From an uncultured Clostridia bacterium (lineage in GTDB: Bacteria > Bacillota > Clostridia > UMGS1883), in assembly GCA_947626145.1 (NCBI GenBank), contig CANQRB010000001.1:62001-126000 (forward strand): a DNA stretch of 64,000 bases. The letters run 5' to 3'. Below, one piece after another: positions 35,395 through 44,566 of this stretch (within the stretch, counting starts at the first letter, position 1; each line of letters starts with the position of its first letter). The notes under the pieces were generated by a model that ran no database searches, was not told the origin of the DNA, and was given only the letters and a program-made list of their open reading frames with translations. A program made the translations under genes and the position numbers.

Positions 35395-36186
35395 TTATTG
35401 TACTTTTTCTTTTATTACGTATTCGTCGTTCTCGTAAACTATCTCGCCGTAATCCTTGCCAACGGGCATTTTCAGCTCGCCGTCCTGTATATACTCTACC
35501 CACATACCGCCGTAAACGGCTTTCAGTTCGCCGTTGTCGATAAGGGGAACAAGGCAGGTATTCTGAATATCGTCAAAGGTGAGGGGCCGGCTGTAAACGG
35601 AAATATATTCTCGGCTCACAGGATCAAAACACCTCAAATGCTCATATCCCGGAACACCCGAGCCGCACCACGTATAAGAATGGAAAAACTCCGCCTGTCC
35701 GTCGCCGTTGAGGTCGGCCACGGCATAGCCGGTAAGAGCATTCCCGCCAAAGCCGGCGGAGCCAAGCTCATAAAGGGTGCCGTCATATATCAAATAGGAT
35801 GCGTCTACTGTGCTGAACTGATAAGACTCTCCCTCGACATGAATGAACAACCGGAAGCCCGCCTCTGTCAGTGCCGGGTCGTCAACACGGAAGGTCGCCG
35901 CTGCAAGCTCCTCGGGAGAGCTTTTTGTATAGTCGTATCCGTTTTTCTCCTTGAAATTTTCCAGATATAACCTCACGAAGTCGTCTACTCCGTCCGAGCT
36001 GAGAAGCGCTGTGCGGTAATCTGTTATTCCGTCAGATAATATGGCAAAAAACTGATCGTTTTCCGCCTCCGGAAGATATGCTTCCTTTTCGGCGTCCGCC
36101 GTCACCGCCGCTCCATGGTCGTTACCGACCGTCAACGGCATAGAGAAGGGGAGGATAAGTCCCAAAAGTATAGCGATTAGATACAT
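35395..36186 (-). CDS. Secreted protein of unknown function
   Basis: 263 aa. N-terminal hydrophobic segment (MYLIAILLGLILPFSMPLTV) acts as signal or anchor; the rest is extracellular. VADLNGDGQAEFFHSYTWCGSG resembles an FG-GAP/calcium-loop type sequence. AAGGAG precedes the ATG. Third gene of a cluster with the two Ig-like lipoproteins. No family recognised. Confidence 0.6.
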   Translation of the reverse strand: MYLIAILLGLILPFSMPLTVGNDHGAAVTADAEKEAYLPEAENDQFFAILSDGITDYRTALLSSDGVDDFVRLYLENFKEKNGYDYTKSSPEELAAATFRVDDPALTEAGFRLFIHVEGESYQFSTVDASYLIYDGTLYELGSAGFGGNALTGYAVADLNGDGQAEFFHSYTWCGSGVPGYEHLRCFDPVSREYISVYSRPLTFDDIQNTCLVPLIDNGELKAVYGGMWVEYIQDGELKMPVGKDYGEIVYENDEYVIKEKVQ

Positions 36187-36198
36187 AACGTCTCCTTA

Positions 36199-36819
36199 TT
36201 ATTTTACCCTCACTATCATTTCGGCGCTGACTCCGTTGGGAGCCGTGGCGGTGAGGGTGGTCTTGCCTCTGGCCACGCCTTTGAGGATATTTCCCTCTAC
36301 ACGGGCCACCGTTGGGTCGGAAATACGCAGAATGACCTTGTCCACACTGTCAGTCGGAGTTTTTGTTATCTTTATTTCATAGTCACGCTCGGTGTTTATA
36401 GTCACATCCTCGCTGCCTCCGCCCACAAGAGAGAGGGAGAGAGCGGTGATGTCACTTTCATTTGTAAGCTCGCTTGCATCCACAGGCACAGCCGAAAGAG
36501 ATGAAACGATATTCCCGTTCATGTCCACGTACTGAGCCACTCCGGTGCCAACCACGACGCCGATGTTGTCATACTTGTCCCCGGCACGGGCGGTAATTAC
36601 GGCAATTCCGTCACCGTTGGCGGTAACCGTTCCGTCGCCGTCAACCGAGGCGATATGCGGGGCGTCCGAAGTGAAGGTCAGTTCCGAGCTCTCCGCGCCG
36701 CTGACCTCCAGCTTTTGCGACTGGCCCAAGCTAAGCTCCAGTTCATCGCCTTTTATCTCAATTTCTCCGCATCCGGCCAGCATAAGAGCCGGGATAAGGA
36801 GAAGGGCAATCCTTTTCAT
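36199..36819 (-). CDS. Ig-like (Big_2) lipoprotein, paralogue A
   Basis: 206 aa. Lipobox LAGC near residue 17. Two bacterial Ig-like repeats: ASVDGDGTVTANGDGIAVITARAGDKYDNIGVVVGTG and ARVEGNILKGVARGKTTLTATAPNGV. Its layout matches the upstream neighbour, so the two arose by tandem duplication. Anchored to the outer membrane leaflet face; probably binds an extracellular ligand. ATG 36819 used; GTG 36828 possible. Confidence 0.75.
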   Translation of the reverse strand: MKRIALLLIPALMLAGCGEIEIKGDELELSLGQSQKLEVSGAESSELTFTSDAPHIASVDGDGTVTANGDGIAVITARAGDKYDNIGVVVGTGVAQYVDMNGNIVSSLSAVPVDASELTNESDITALSLSLVGGGSEDVTINTERDYEIKITKTPTDSVDKVILRISDPTVARVEGNILKGVARGKTTLTATAPNGVSAEMIVRVK

Positions 36820-36832
36820 GTAAATCACCGAC

Positions 36833-37498
36833 TTATCTTACGAAAATTTTGAAGGTGTCGGTCACGCCATTGGGAGCCGTGGCTGTAATGGTGGCGCTGC
36901 CCCTTGAAACCGGAGTCACGTGACCCTCGTCGTCTACCGTCACAACATCGGGAGCGGAGGAGTCAAAGTAGATCGGATCCTCACAGTCGGAGGGAGTGAC
37001 GGTCACGCGGAAGGTGCCCTCGTCGCCGTTGGAAAGAATAAGGGTCTCGTCCTCGGTCATACCGTTGAGTGAAAGGCTGAGGCCGGTAACACGGGAATTT
37101 TCGTTGAACACCCGCTGAGCCGTACCCGTGGCGCCTGCCGCGCCTGTGGCGGGATTTACAGTCGAGGGGGCTGTGCCCTCAACGCCGTTGCCCACGACAA
37201 CGCCCACGTTGTCATAGCCGCTGTCGGTCTTGGCGGTCACAACGGTGACTCCGTTGGCAAGGCCGGTGAGCTTGCCGTCCGGAGAAATGAAAGCGATATT
37301 GTCATTGCCGCAGGCCCAGGCAATGTTTTCACTTTTCTTTGTCTGCGCCACGACGGAAATTTCCTCGCCAATTTCAAGGCTGAGATACTCCTGATTTTCG
37401 GGAAGGTTTATCTTGACCGCCGCTTCCTCGGCTCCGCATCCCGCAAGGACAACGGTCAGTGCCGCGGCCGAGGCCAGGGCGAAAAGCTGCTTTTTCAT
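36833..37498 (-). CDS. Ig-like (Big_2) lipoprotein, paralogue B
   Basis: 221 aa. Lipobox LAGC. Ig-like repeats AFISPDGKLTGLANGVTVVTAKTDSGYDNVGVVVGNG and VTVDDEGHVTPVSRGSATITATAPNGV mirror paralogue A. An Ala/Gly/Thr-rich linker (PATGAAGATGTA) separates them. AAAGGAG precedes ATG 37498. First gene of the three-gene leftward unit. Confidence 0.75.
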   Translation of the reverse strand: MKKQLFALASAAALTVVLAGCGAEEAAVKINLPENQEYLSLEIGEEISVVAQTKKSENIAWACGNDNIAFISPDGKLTGLANGVTVVTAKTDSGYDNVGVVVGNGVEGTAPSTVNPATGAAGATGTAQRVFNENSRVTGLSLSLNGMTEDETLILSNGDEGTFRVTVTPSDCEDPIYFDSSAPDVVTVDDEGHVTPVSRGSATITATAPNGVTDTFKIFVR

Positions 37499-37533
37499 GG
37501 CGAACACTCCTTTTAATTACATTATACAATTAC

Positions 37534-37562
37534 ATTATACAACAAATGCCACAACTTTTCAA
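37534..37562 (-). promoter_or_regulatory. Promoter of the Ig-like lipoprotein unit, with duplicated -10
   Basis: Minus-strand TTGAAA, 17 bp, TATAAT. A 13-bp direct repeat duplicates the -10 region, placing a second TATAAT at 37521-37526. Confidence 0.7.
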
Positions 37563-37651
37563 GGGTATTTTGAAAAAATTTAGGACAATAATGTTCATAT
37601 TAGGTTAAACTGACACATGGTGATTGACGGCCCGTGAATTTGGACTTGTGT

Positions 37652-38755
37652 TTATAACAGTCTCAGGCCGGTGCGTCGGGCGGTCTCATAATCCTCGGCG
37701 GCCAGATCATCGGGACACAGCGCCGTGACGGAGCCGCGGCCGGTATAGGCGCATATTTCCCGAAGACCGCCGATTAAGGCCCGCAGATAGTTGGCGACCC
37801 TTACCTCCGCCACGTTGGGGGGAACCGCGCCGTCCTCGCCTTTGGCCGCCGTAAGCACAGCTGTGGCCGGAGCCGCCGCAGCCGCCCCCAGCGCCAGCGC
37901 CTTTGCGACATCACCGGCGGCGGCGATTCCTCCGGTAATGATTATATCCATATCGCAGCCTTTACCGGTAAGGAATTTCTTCGCCCGGCACAGGGCGCTT
38001 ACCGGAGAAATTCCTCCAAGAAGGCAGTCCCTGCCGCGCCAGCCTCCGCAGCCGCCGTCGATGGTGACGAAGTCCGCTCCGGCGTTGATAACGTGCTCCA
38101 AATCTGCTTCAATATTTCCGGCGGCCAGTTTAACGCCCACAGGCTTTCCGCCGCAGCCCTCTCTCAGACCTTCCACCATCAGCCTTAGGTCGGCGGGGCT
38201 CATAAGGTCGGCAAAACGTCCCGGGCTGGTGAAGAAGGTGCCGGGTTCGCCGCCCCTCATGTGGTACACCTCGCTGTCCGCCCCGCCGGGGACGGAGAAG
38301 GGAGTCCCGCCGCCGCAGCCCTGCCCCAGCTTTATCTCCACGGCACTGCACCTGTCCAGAACTTCCGGCGTCAGGCCATACAGGCCGGGAGTGTATTCAT
38401 ATATGTAGGCCGATGAGAGCTGAAGCTCCTCAGTGAGCACTCCGCCGTCGCCGCCGCCGTTGGCGATCTCCACCGCCGATGCCGCCCGTGCTATGGCGCA
38501 CTTCAGTTCGGCGCTGACAGCTCCGAGGCTCATGTGAGAAATGATTACCGGCGCGGCCAGCCTAAGCGGCACAAGGGCGTGTTTTCCTATAACTGTTTCC
38601 GTAGAAGCCTCGGCAGGGCTGTACAGCGGGAGCCGATCCAGCTGGGCCGGCAGCAGTCTGATCCTGTCCCACCCCGGATTAACCGTAAAGGGATAGTCCA
38701 CCCACGGCTCCTCGCCGTTTTCGGCCATATAGTTGATTTTATCGTTTATATTCAT
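37652..38755 (-). CDS. FMN-binding glutamate synthase-like protein (GltB2 domain only)
   Basis: 367 aa. Resembles the FMN-barrel domain of glutamate synthase: PVIISHMSLGAVSAELKCAIARAA near the start, VKLAAGNIEADLEHVINAGADFVTIDGG in the middle and IIITGGIAAAGDVAKALALGA near the end. It lacks amidotransferase and GXGXG domains and the usual C-terminal cysteine motif is altered (YTGRGSVTALCPDDLAA). So ammonia- or glutamine-dependent glutamate synthesis is uncertain. 17 bp downstream of the prolyl-tRNA editing gene and probably co-transcribed. Confidence 0.7.
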   Translation of the reverse strand: MNINDKINYMAENGEEPWVDYPFTVNPGWDRIRLLPAQLDRLPLYSPAEASTETVIGKHALVPLRLAAPVIISHMSLGAVSAELKCAIARAASAVEIANGGGDGGVLTEELQLSSAYIYEYTPGLYGLTPEVLDRCSAVEIKLGQGCGGGTPFSVPGGADSEVYHMRGGEPGTFFTSPGRFADLMSPADLRLMVEGLREGCGGKPVGVKLAAGNIEADLEHVINAGADFVTIDGGCGGWRGRDCLLGGISPVSALCRAKKFLTGKGCDMDIIITGGIAAAGDVAKALALGAAAAAPATAVLTAAKGEDGAVPPNVAEVRVANYLRALIGGLREICAYTGRGSVTALCPDDLAAEDYETARRTGLRLL

Positions 38756-38772
38756 GGCTTTTCCTCACTGTA

Positions 38773-39303
38773 TCAGGGATTGTAGAATATTGGACTGTGG
38801 CCCGAGAACGGAATTATTTTTTCAAACACGTCCGTCGTTTTCATTTTCAGGGACGAGGTGTTGACGCAGGGGTGGCAGCCGAAGTATTCCTGACCGAGAA
38901 TATCTCTGTCCACTATAAGGGTCACATCCTTTGCGCTTTCCCTCGCTATGGAAAGGATGCTGACGCTGCCGGGTGTGACGCCCAGCATTTCAAGCATGGC
39001 GTCGTCGTGGCCGAAGGACAGCCTCGGCAGCCCCAGCTGGGCGGACAGGACTCTTGTGTCGAAGCGTTTGTTCCCGGCTATGACAACAAGAAAGTATCGG
39101 GTTTTCTGTTTGTTCCGGAGAAACAGGTTCTTGCAGGCCCTCATATCCATTAGTCGGTCTATCTCCTCACAGGCCTCCATGGTATCCGTGGCGGGGTGAT
39201 CCGTCCGCAGATATTCTATGCCCAGCCCATCCAGCAGGTCATAGCAGAATTCCTCGGCTTCGCTCCGCCTTTCCGCCGGCCTTCCGTTATATATTTTGTA
39301 CAT
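38773..39303 (-). CDS. YbaK/ProX-type prolyl-tRNA editing deacylase
   Basis: 176 aa. Free-standing INS-like/ProXp-ala domain: DHPATDTMEACEEI, CKNLFLRNKQKTRYFLVVI, and the closing GCHPCVNTSSLKMKTTDVFEKIIPFSGHSP are typical. It hydrolyses mischarged tRNA-Pro (family knowledge). ATG 39303 follows AAGGATGAG; an upstream ATG at 39312 abuts that site. Confidence 0.85.
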   Translation of the reverse strand: MYKIYNGRPAERRSEAEEFCYDLLDGLGIEYLRTDHPATDTMEACEEIDRLMDMRACKNLFLRNKQKTRYFLVVIAGNKRFDTRVLSAQLGLPRLSFGHDDAMLEMLGVTPGSVSILSIARESAKDVTLIVDRDILGQEYFGCHPCVNTSSLKMKTTDVFEKIIPFSGHSPIFYNP

Positions 39304-39393
39304 GGCCCTCATCCTTTTTGTCGAATTATAAAACTCTATTTTATATTATAATACTGTTCAAACTATTTTTCAAGACAATTTACAGAAAAAATC

Positions 39394-39422
39394 TTGACTG
39401 GAAATGGAAAGCGTGGTATAAT
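39394..39422 (+). promoter_or_regulatory. sigma-A promoter of pgi
   Basis: TTGACT, 17 bp, TATAAT, then ACGGAGG before ATG 39456. Confidence 0.75.
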
Positions 39423-39455
39423 AAGTCATAGAATTTTTCTACGGAGGAATTAAAA

Positions 39456-40808
39456 ATGACAAAAATCAGATTTGACTACAGTACGGCGGCGCCCTTCTTA
39501 TCTCAGGGCGAGCTTGAGGGGATGGCCCCGTCGATCGCCGCCGCCCACGAGACCCTTAATGCCGGCACCGGCGCGGGGAATGACTTTTTGGGCTGGGTAA
39601 GACTTCCCGAAACTTATGACCGGGAGGAGTTCGCTCGCATCAAAAATGCGGCCGAAAAAATCAGACAGAGCAGCGAAGCCCTTATCGTTATCGGTATCGG
39701 CGGCAGCTATCTGGGAGCCAGAATGGTCATCGAAATGCTGACCCACAATTTCTATAACGCCAACAAGGCCGCCAGAAATGGCAATCCACAGATATTCTTC
39801 GCCGGCAACAGCATCAGCTCAACCTATCTCAGCGACCTGATTGAAACTGTTAAGGATATAGACTTTTCGGTTAACATAATATCAAAGAGCGGCACCACGA
39901 CCGAACCCGCGATAGCTTTCCGTGTGTTCCGTGACCTGCTTGAGCAGAAATACGGTAAGGAAGGCGCCCGCGAGCGTATCTTCGCCACCACGGACAAGGC
40001 TAAGGGCGCTCTGAAGAACCTGGCCGACGAGGAGGGCTATGAAACCTTCGTGGTTCCCGACGACGTTGGCGGACGCTACAGTGTGCTCACCGCCGTGGGT
40101 CTGCTGCCGATTGCCGCCGCCGGACTGGACATCGACGCTCTTATGGAGGGTGCCCGCGACGCCATGAACGCCTATAACAGCCCCAATCTGGCCGAGAACG
40201 AGTGCTATCAGTATGTGGCAGCCCGCAACGCTTTCTACCGCAAGGGCCGCACCACCGAAATGCTTATCAATTATGAGCCGCAGGTACATTATTTCGCCGA
40301 GTGGTGGAAGCAGCTCTTCGGCGAGAGCGAAGGCAAGGACGGAAAGGGCATTTTCCCCGCCGCCGCTGATTTTTCCAGCGATCTGCACTCCATGGGCCAG
40401 TATATCCAGGAGGGCCTGCGGATAATGTTCGAGACCGTTGTGTTCTTTGACAATCCACGGAAGGATCAGACCATCGGCACCGATCCCGCCAATGTGGACG
40501 GCCTCAACTTCCTTGCCGGCAAGACTGTCAGCTATGTCAACGAGCAGGCCATGAGCGGCACACTGCTGGCGCACACCGACGGCAACGTTCCAAATCTTGT
40601 TATCCACGCCGAGCGTATGGACGAATACTGCCTTGGCAATCTCATCTATTTCTTTGAGAAGGCCTGCGGCGTCAGCGGCTATCTGCTGGGAGTAAATCCC
40701 TTCAACCAGCCCGGCGTTGAGGCTTACAAAAAGAATATGTTCGCTCTCCTCGGCAAGCCCGGCTATGAGGCTGCACAGGCCGAACTTCTGGCCCGCCTTG
40801 GCAAGTAA
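39456..40808 (+). CDS. pgi: Glucose-6-phosphate isomerase
   Basis: 450 aa, the bacterial short form. Interconverts glucose-6-P and fructose-6-P in glycolysis. Seen: [27 protein letters not shown], the PGI signature region [16 protein letters not shown], and [10 protein letters not shown]. Normal length and an intact frame. Monocistronic, with its own promoter. Confidence 0.95.
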   Translation: MTKIRFDYSTAAPFLSQGELEGMAPSIAAAHETLNAGTGAGNDFLGWVRLPETYDREEFARIKNAAEKIRQSSEALIVIGIGGSYLGARMVIEMLTHNFYNANKAARNGNPQIFFAGNSISSTYLSDLIETVKDIDFSVNIISKSGTTTEPAIAFRVFRDLLEQKYGKEGARERIFATTDKAKGALKNLADEEGYETFVVPDDVGGRYSVLTAVGLLPIAAAGLDIDALMEGARDAMNAYNSPNLAENECYQYVAARNAFYRKGRTTEMLINYEPQVHYFAEWWKQLFGESEGKDGKGIFPAAADFSSDLHSMGQYIQEGLRIMFETVVFFDNPRKDQTIGTDPANVDGLNFLAGKTVSYVNEQAMSGTLLAHTDGNVPNLVIHAERMDEYCLGNLIYFFEKACGVSGYLLGVNPFNQPGVEAYKKNMFALLGKPGYEAAQAELLARLGK

Positions 40809-40861
40809 GCATAGCGGCTTCTCACCGCGAAAAAATATTTGGACATTTTTCATAAAAACTA

Positions 40862-40890
40862 TTGCAATTTCACTTCGTTTATAGTATAAT
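40862..40890 (+). promoter_or_regulatory. sigma-A promoter of the small P-loop protein
   Basis: TTGCAA, 17 bp, TATAAT; AAGGAGG follows before ATG 40925. Confidence 0.7.
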
Positions 40891-40924
40891 GGTAACAAAT
40901 AAATATCCTAAGGAGGTAATATTT

Positions 40925-41332
40925 ATGGTTAAAGTAATTATCGGCGAAAAGGGTACCGGAAAGACCGCGAAGCTTATTGACGCGGTTAACGCGGCCGAGG
41001 CCGCATCCAACGGCAACATAGTATTCATCAACAAGGGCGACAGACATATCTTTGACCTTACCCACAGAGTCAGGATCGTGGACAGCGTCGACTATGCGAT
41101 TTCAAATTATGACGAATTTTACGGTCTTGTCTGCGGAATCCTTTCTCAGAACTATGATATTTCACACGTATTTATTGACAGTATAACAAAAATCGTCAAC
41201 AACGACCTTGACGCCATGGTTGAGTGCATCGACAAACTCAATGTGATGTCCGAAAAGCACAACGCCGAAATCATGATTATTGTCAGCCTAAAGGCGTCCG
41301 AAGCCCCTGAGGGCCTGAATAAATACCTTTAA
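40925..41332 (+). CDS. Small P-loop protein
   Basis: 135 aa from ATG 40925 (the frame is open upstream but lies on the promoter). Walker A is GEKGTGKTAK at residues 7-16; a Walker-B-like VFIDSITK lies at about residues 80-87. The protein is only a minimal nucleotide-binding core with no added domain. Own promoter, strong ribosome site and terminator. It resembles twitching-type or RecA-like ATPase cores but no family is recognised. Confidence 0.65.
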   Translation: MVKVIIGEKGTGKTAKLIDAVNAAEAASNGNIVFINKGDRHIFDLTHRVRIVDSVDYAISNYDEFYGLVCGILSQNYDISHVFIDSITKIVNNDLDAMVECIDKLNVMSEKHNAEIMIIVSLKASEAPEGLNKYL

Positions 41333-41347
41333 TAGATACATCTTTTA

Positions 41348-41366
41348 GGGGGACCGACGGTCCCCC
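41348..41366 (+). terminator. Terminator after the P-loop gene
   Basis: GGGGGACC, 3-nt loop, GGTCCCCC, then TTGTGTTT. Confidence 0.8.
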
Positions 41367-41396
41367 TTGTGTTTAAAAAAGTACGGAGGGATTGGA

Positions 41397-42335
41397 TTGG
41401 CTGGTTTTTTCAACCTTTTCGATTATAACAAGCCCGGCCCCGGGGTTCGGAAGGACGAGCCGGAAAAAAAGGGTCTGGCCAGATATTTTGATATTTTGGG
41501 GAAGCGGCTGTGGAAGATGGTGGCGCTTAACTTTCTGTACCTTCTGTTTTCCATAGTCCCTTACCTTATTTTATATGCCGTTTGCAACATAAGCATACTG
41601 TTTGTCATGAATTACAGCACCAGTCCCGAGGAAATGACCCGGTGGCTCAACAACGGCGGGACCCTGCTGATAATGCTGGGGGCGCTGTATATTTACTGCT
41701 TCGGCGGCGGCGGGGCTTCGGCCTGCGGCCTGATAAATGTGCTGCGAAAGTATGTTGACGACACCCACGCCTGGGTATGGATGGACTTTTGGAGCTCCTT
41801 CAAGGATAACTTTCTCCAGGGCACATTGGCCTATATCATCGACTGCGTGACCGCCATGGTGCTTATAATCAATTTCGGCCTTTACAATTTTACGGATTTT
41901 GCCGGAAGCAACGGTATTGTACTCACCGTGCTTCGGGCGCTGCTCCTGCTGGTGATACTTGTGTGGGGCATGATGCACGTATACATTTATCCCGTGATAA
42001 CCAGCTTTAAATTTAAGCTGCGTGATGTTTATAAAAATTCGTTTATTATGGTTCTTGGTAAACTGCCGCAGACGGCGGCGGCGTTCATTTTGGGCGGAGC
42101 GGTATCATTTTTGATCGTGTTCCTGACCGCGGTTGTTCCGCTGATCGGCCTGCTCATCGGCATAATTCTTTTTTCACTGACCGAATACACCCGGCTTTCC
42201 ATTTCCTATCCGCTCATAAAAAAGTATATGCGCGACCCGGAGGAGGCCAAACGCGAGGCAAAGCGTGAGGCCATGCGCCGGGACATCGAGGCCGACGCCG
42301 GCGTGTTCAACGACAACAGGGTGGAGCCAAAGTGA
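41397..42335 (+). CDS. DUF624 (YesL-like) membrane protein
   Basis: 312 aa. About five hydrophobic helices and a charged C-terminal tail rich in EAKREAKREA. NLFDYNKPGPG at the start and the aromatic WVWMDFWSSFKDNF segment are typical of YesL-like proteins. TTG 41397 is the likely start, with GGAGGG 6 nt upstream. Its stop overlaps the next start (GTGA), so it is coupled to the SpoVB-like gene. YesL-like proteins often lie beside sugar transporters; function unknown. Confidence 0.75.
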   Translation: MAGFFNLFDYNKPGPGVRKDEPEKKGLARYFDILGKRLWKMVALNFLYLLFSIVPYLILYAVCNISILFVMNYSTSPEEMTRWLNNGGTLLIMLGALYIYCFGGGGASACGLINVLRKYVDDTHAWVWMDFWSSFKDNFLQGTLAYIIDCVTAMVLIINFGLYNFTDFAGSNGIVLTVLRALLLLVILVWGMMHVYIYPVITSFKFKLRDVYKNSFIMVLGKLPQTAAAFILGGAVSFLIVFLTAVVPLIGLLIGIILFSLTEYTRLSISYPLIKKYMRDPEEAKREAKREAMRRDIEADAGVFNDNRVEPK

Positions 42336-43810
42336 GCGGCCGCAGCTTTGTGCGCGGAGCGCTGATCCTTTCGGCGGCCTCGCTGCTGTGTAAGGCCCTG
42401 AGCGCGCTGTTCAAGATACCTCTTGACCGCTTCCTTATAGGCCCGGACGGATTGGCGGTGTATCAAAGCGCCTATTCGATTTATAATTGGATGCTGGCGG
42501 TGGGCGCCACGGGCATACCCATCGCCGTCAGCAATCTCGTGGCGGACAGCGACGAGACCGGGGCGGCGGGTATACGTTCCTCGGCCCTTGCCCTTGTCAC
42601 AGGTGCCGGAGCGCTTATCGGCGGCCTGCTCTTTGTTTTTGCCCGGCCAATAGCCGAGTTTATCGGCGAGGGGGGCTCGGCCTTCCTCGGCATAAGGGTC
42701 ATGGCCCCGGCCATTATGTTTCTCGGTATAATCAGCTCTTATAAAGGTTATTTTCAAGGCAGGGGAAATATGCTGCCCTCGGCTGTCAGCCAGATAGTTG
42801 ACAGCCTGTGCAAGGCGTTGGCCGGTCTTGGCATCTGCGCCCTTATGCTGCCGTACGGCACACCCGCCGCCGCGGCGGGAGCCATGGGCGGCGTGACCCT
42901 TGGCACCGTTATGGGGGCCTCGGTGCTGCTGATATTCGGCAAAAAATATATTACGCTCCGCCGTCCGCCGTCGCGGAAGCTGATGTGGCGCATCGTTACT
43001 ATGTCCGTGCCGGTGACGCTTGGCGCCGCTGGGTTCGCCTGCATAATGCTGGCCGATACCCTTACCGTTCAGCGCATATTGACCGCCTCGGGCATGACCC
43101 CCGGCGCGGCGGAGGTGCAGTTCGGCTACCTCAACCGGGCTGTTATGATATACAACCTTCCCGCAACTCTGATATCCGCCGTTTCAATGAGCGTGGCTCC
43201 GGCCTGTGCCGAGGCCTGCCGCAACGGCGACATGGAGCTGCTCAGGAACAATACGGTTTCAGCGCTGCGGCTCATTTTGTTTATTTCCGCTCCGTGTATG
43301 CTGGGAGTGATGTGTTTCCCGAATGAGATAATTTCTCTGCTGTTTGGCGGTACGGGCGGGGGAGAGGCTTTGATGTTTACGGGGCTGCTCATGCTGCTGG
43401 TGCCCTTCACACAGGTGCTTTCGGGCATACTTCAGGCCACCGGCTGCGTATGGAAGCCTATATGGGTGCTGCTGTTTACGGTGGGACTCAAGACGGTGCT
43501 CAACTTTGTATTTGTTCCCGTGATGGGCGTGGCCGGCGCTCCCTTCGGAGCGGCTTTCGCCTATCTGGTCGGCAGTGCGGCGCTGGTGTTGCTGTTTTAC
43601 CGTCACCACGGCTTCGGCTTTCCGGTGGGGACCGTGATCCGGCCTCTTACAGCGGCCGGAGCGGGGGCCGTATGCGGCAGACTGCTGTACGGCCTGCTTG
43701 GCGTCGGCACGGCGAACTTCCTTGTCTCGGCCGCCGTCATGGGAGCGGTATATGTTGTTCTCGCTTTCCTGATAAAGGCCGTCGATCCAAAGACGCTCAG
43801 AAAAAAATAA
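42332..43810 (+). CDS. SpoVB-like polysaccharide/lipid-linked precursor flippase
   Basis: 492 aa with about 14 hydrophobic helices; MOP/MATE-like exporter superfamily. Start MSGRSFVRGALILSAASLLCKALSALFKIPL and MLAVGATGIPIAVSNLVA match the SpoVB/YtgP group, which moves cell-wall or spore-cortex precursors across the membrane. GTG start overlaps the previous stop by 4 bp. mazG follows 24 bp downstream. Confidence 0.85.
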   Translation: MSGRSFVRGALILSAASLLCKALSALFKIPLDRFLIGPDGLAVYQSAYSIYNWMLAVGATGIPIAVSNLVADSDETGAAGIRSSALALVTGAGALIGGLLFVFARPIAEFIGEGGSAFLGIRVMAPAIMFLGIISSYKGYFQGRGNMLPSAVSQIVDSLCKALAGLGICALMLPYGTPAAAAGAMGGVTLGTVMGASVLLIFGKKYITLRRPPSRKLMWRIVTMSVPVTLGAAGFACIMLADTLTVQRILTASGMTPGAAEVQFGYLNRAVMIYNLPATLISAVSMSVAPACAEACRNGDMELLRNNTVSALRLILFISAPCMLGVMCFPNEIISLLFGGTGGGEALMFTGLLMLLVPFTQVLSGILQATGCVWKPIWVLLFTVGLKTVLNFVFVPVMGVAGAPFGAAFAYLVGSAALVLLFYRHHGFGFPVGTVIRPLTAAGAGAVCGRLLYGLLGVGTANFLVSAAVMGAVYVVLAFLIKAVDPKTLRKK

Positions 43811-43834
43811 AAAAGCTGACTAAAGGTGATAAAA

Positions 43835-44452
43835 ATGGAAAATACTAAGAAAAGCTTCAGGGATCTCTGCGACATAATCGCCAGGCTCCGCGCGCCGGAC
43901 GGCTGTCCCTGGGACAGGGAGCAGACCCATCAATCCCTGAAAAAGCATATGATAGAGGAAGCCTATGAGGCGGCGGAAACCTTCGACGGCAGCGACGGAA
44001 TGAAAATGGCGGACGAGCTTGGCGACGTATTGCTCCAGGTGGTTCTCCACGCTCAGATAGGGGCCGAAGCCGGAGAATTCACCATTGACGACGTTACCGA
44101 CGCGGTCTGCCGCAAGATGATCGTACGCCACCCTCATATTTTCGGGGATAAGCACTTCGATACCTCCGAAAAAGTGCTTGACGAGTGGGAGGCCATTAAG
44201 CGCAAAGAGCGCGGACAAACCACACTGTCAGAGGAGATGGAAGGCGTAAGCAGAGCCCTGCCGGCCTTGACGTGGGGCGAAAAGCTGTATAAAAAAGCAT
44301 TGAAGGCCGGTATGTACGAAATACCGGACGACAACGGAGCCGGAAGAGAAATTTTCATTGCTATGTGCCGCGCGGTGGACAAAGGTCTTGATCCTGAAGC
44401 AGAACTTCGTATTTTTCTTGAAAAATATCTGGAACATGCAAAAAAATTTTGA
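43835..44452 (+). CDS. mazG: MazG-family nucleoside triphosphate pyrophosphohydrolase
   Basis: 205 aa. LRAPDGCPWDREQTHQSLKKHMIEEAYEAAE and the metal-binding EEAYE...DELGDVLLQV pattern are typical MazG; the second region WEAIKRKERG is also kept. Shorter than E. coli MazG (263 aa) because the C-terminal half is trimmed. ATG 43835 with AAAGGTGAT upstream is used. Cleans up non-canonical NTPs or (p)ppGpp-related pools (family knowledge). Confidence 0.88.
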   Translation: MENTKKSFRDLCDIIARLRAPDGCPWDREQTHQSLKKHMIEEAYEAAETFDGSDGMKMADELGDVLLQVVLHAQIGAEAGEFTIDDVTDAVCRKMIVRHPHIFGDKHFDTSEKVLDEWEAIKRKERGQTTLSEEMEGVSRALPALTWGEKLYKKALKAGMYEIPDDNGAGREIFIAMCRAVDKGLDPEAELRIFLEKYLEHAKKF

Positions 44453-44471
44453 AAAAAATTGACAAAAACAC

Positions 44472-44500
44472 TTGAAATTTATCTAAAAGTGTGATAGAAT
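44472..44500 (+). promoter_or_regulatory. Promoter of the HU gene
   Basis: TTGAAA, 17 bp, TAGAAT; a TTGACA lies 13 bp further upstream. Confidence 0.6.
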
Positions 44501-44566
44501 GTTGTTGTTTAAAGTTTTATGAAAAACTTTTTTAAGTAATTATTTTTTAAAAAGGGAGGTTGTAAA

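Noticed and set aside
40813-40835. Terminator after pgi
   Set aside because: A 4-bp GCGG/CCGC stem is followed by A residues, not T, on the coding strand.
39882-40898. Minus-strand frame of 338 codons
   Set aside because: Antisense to pgi and crossing the next promoter; no motif.
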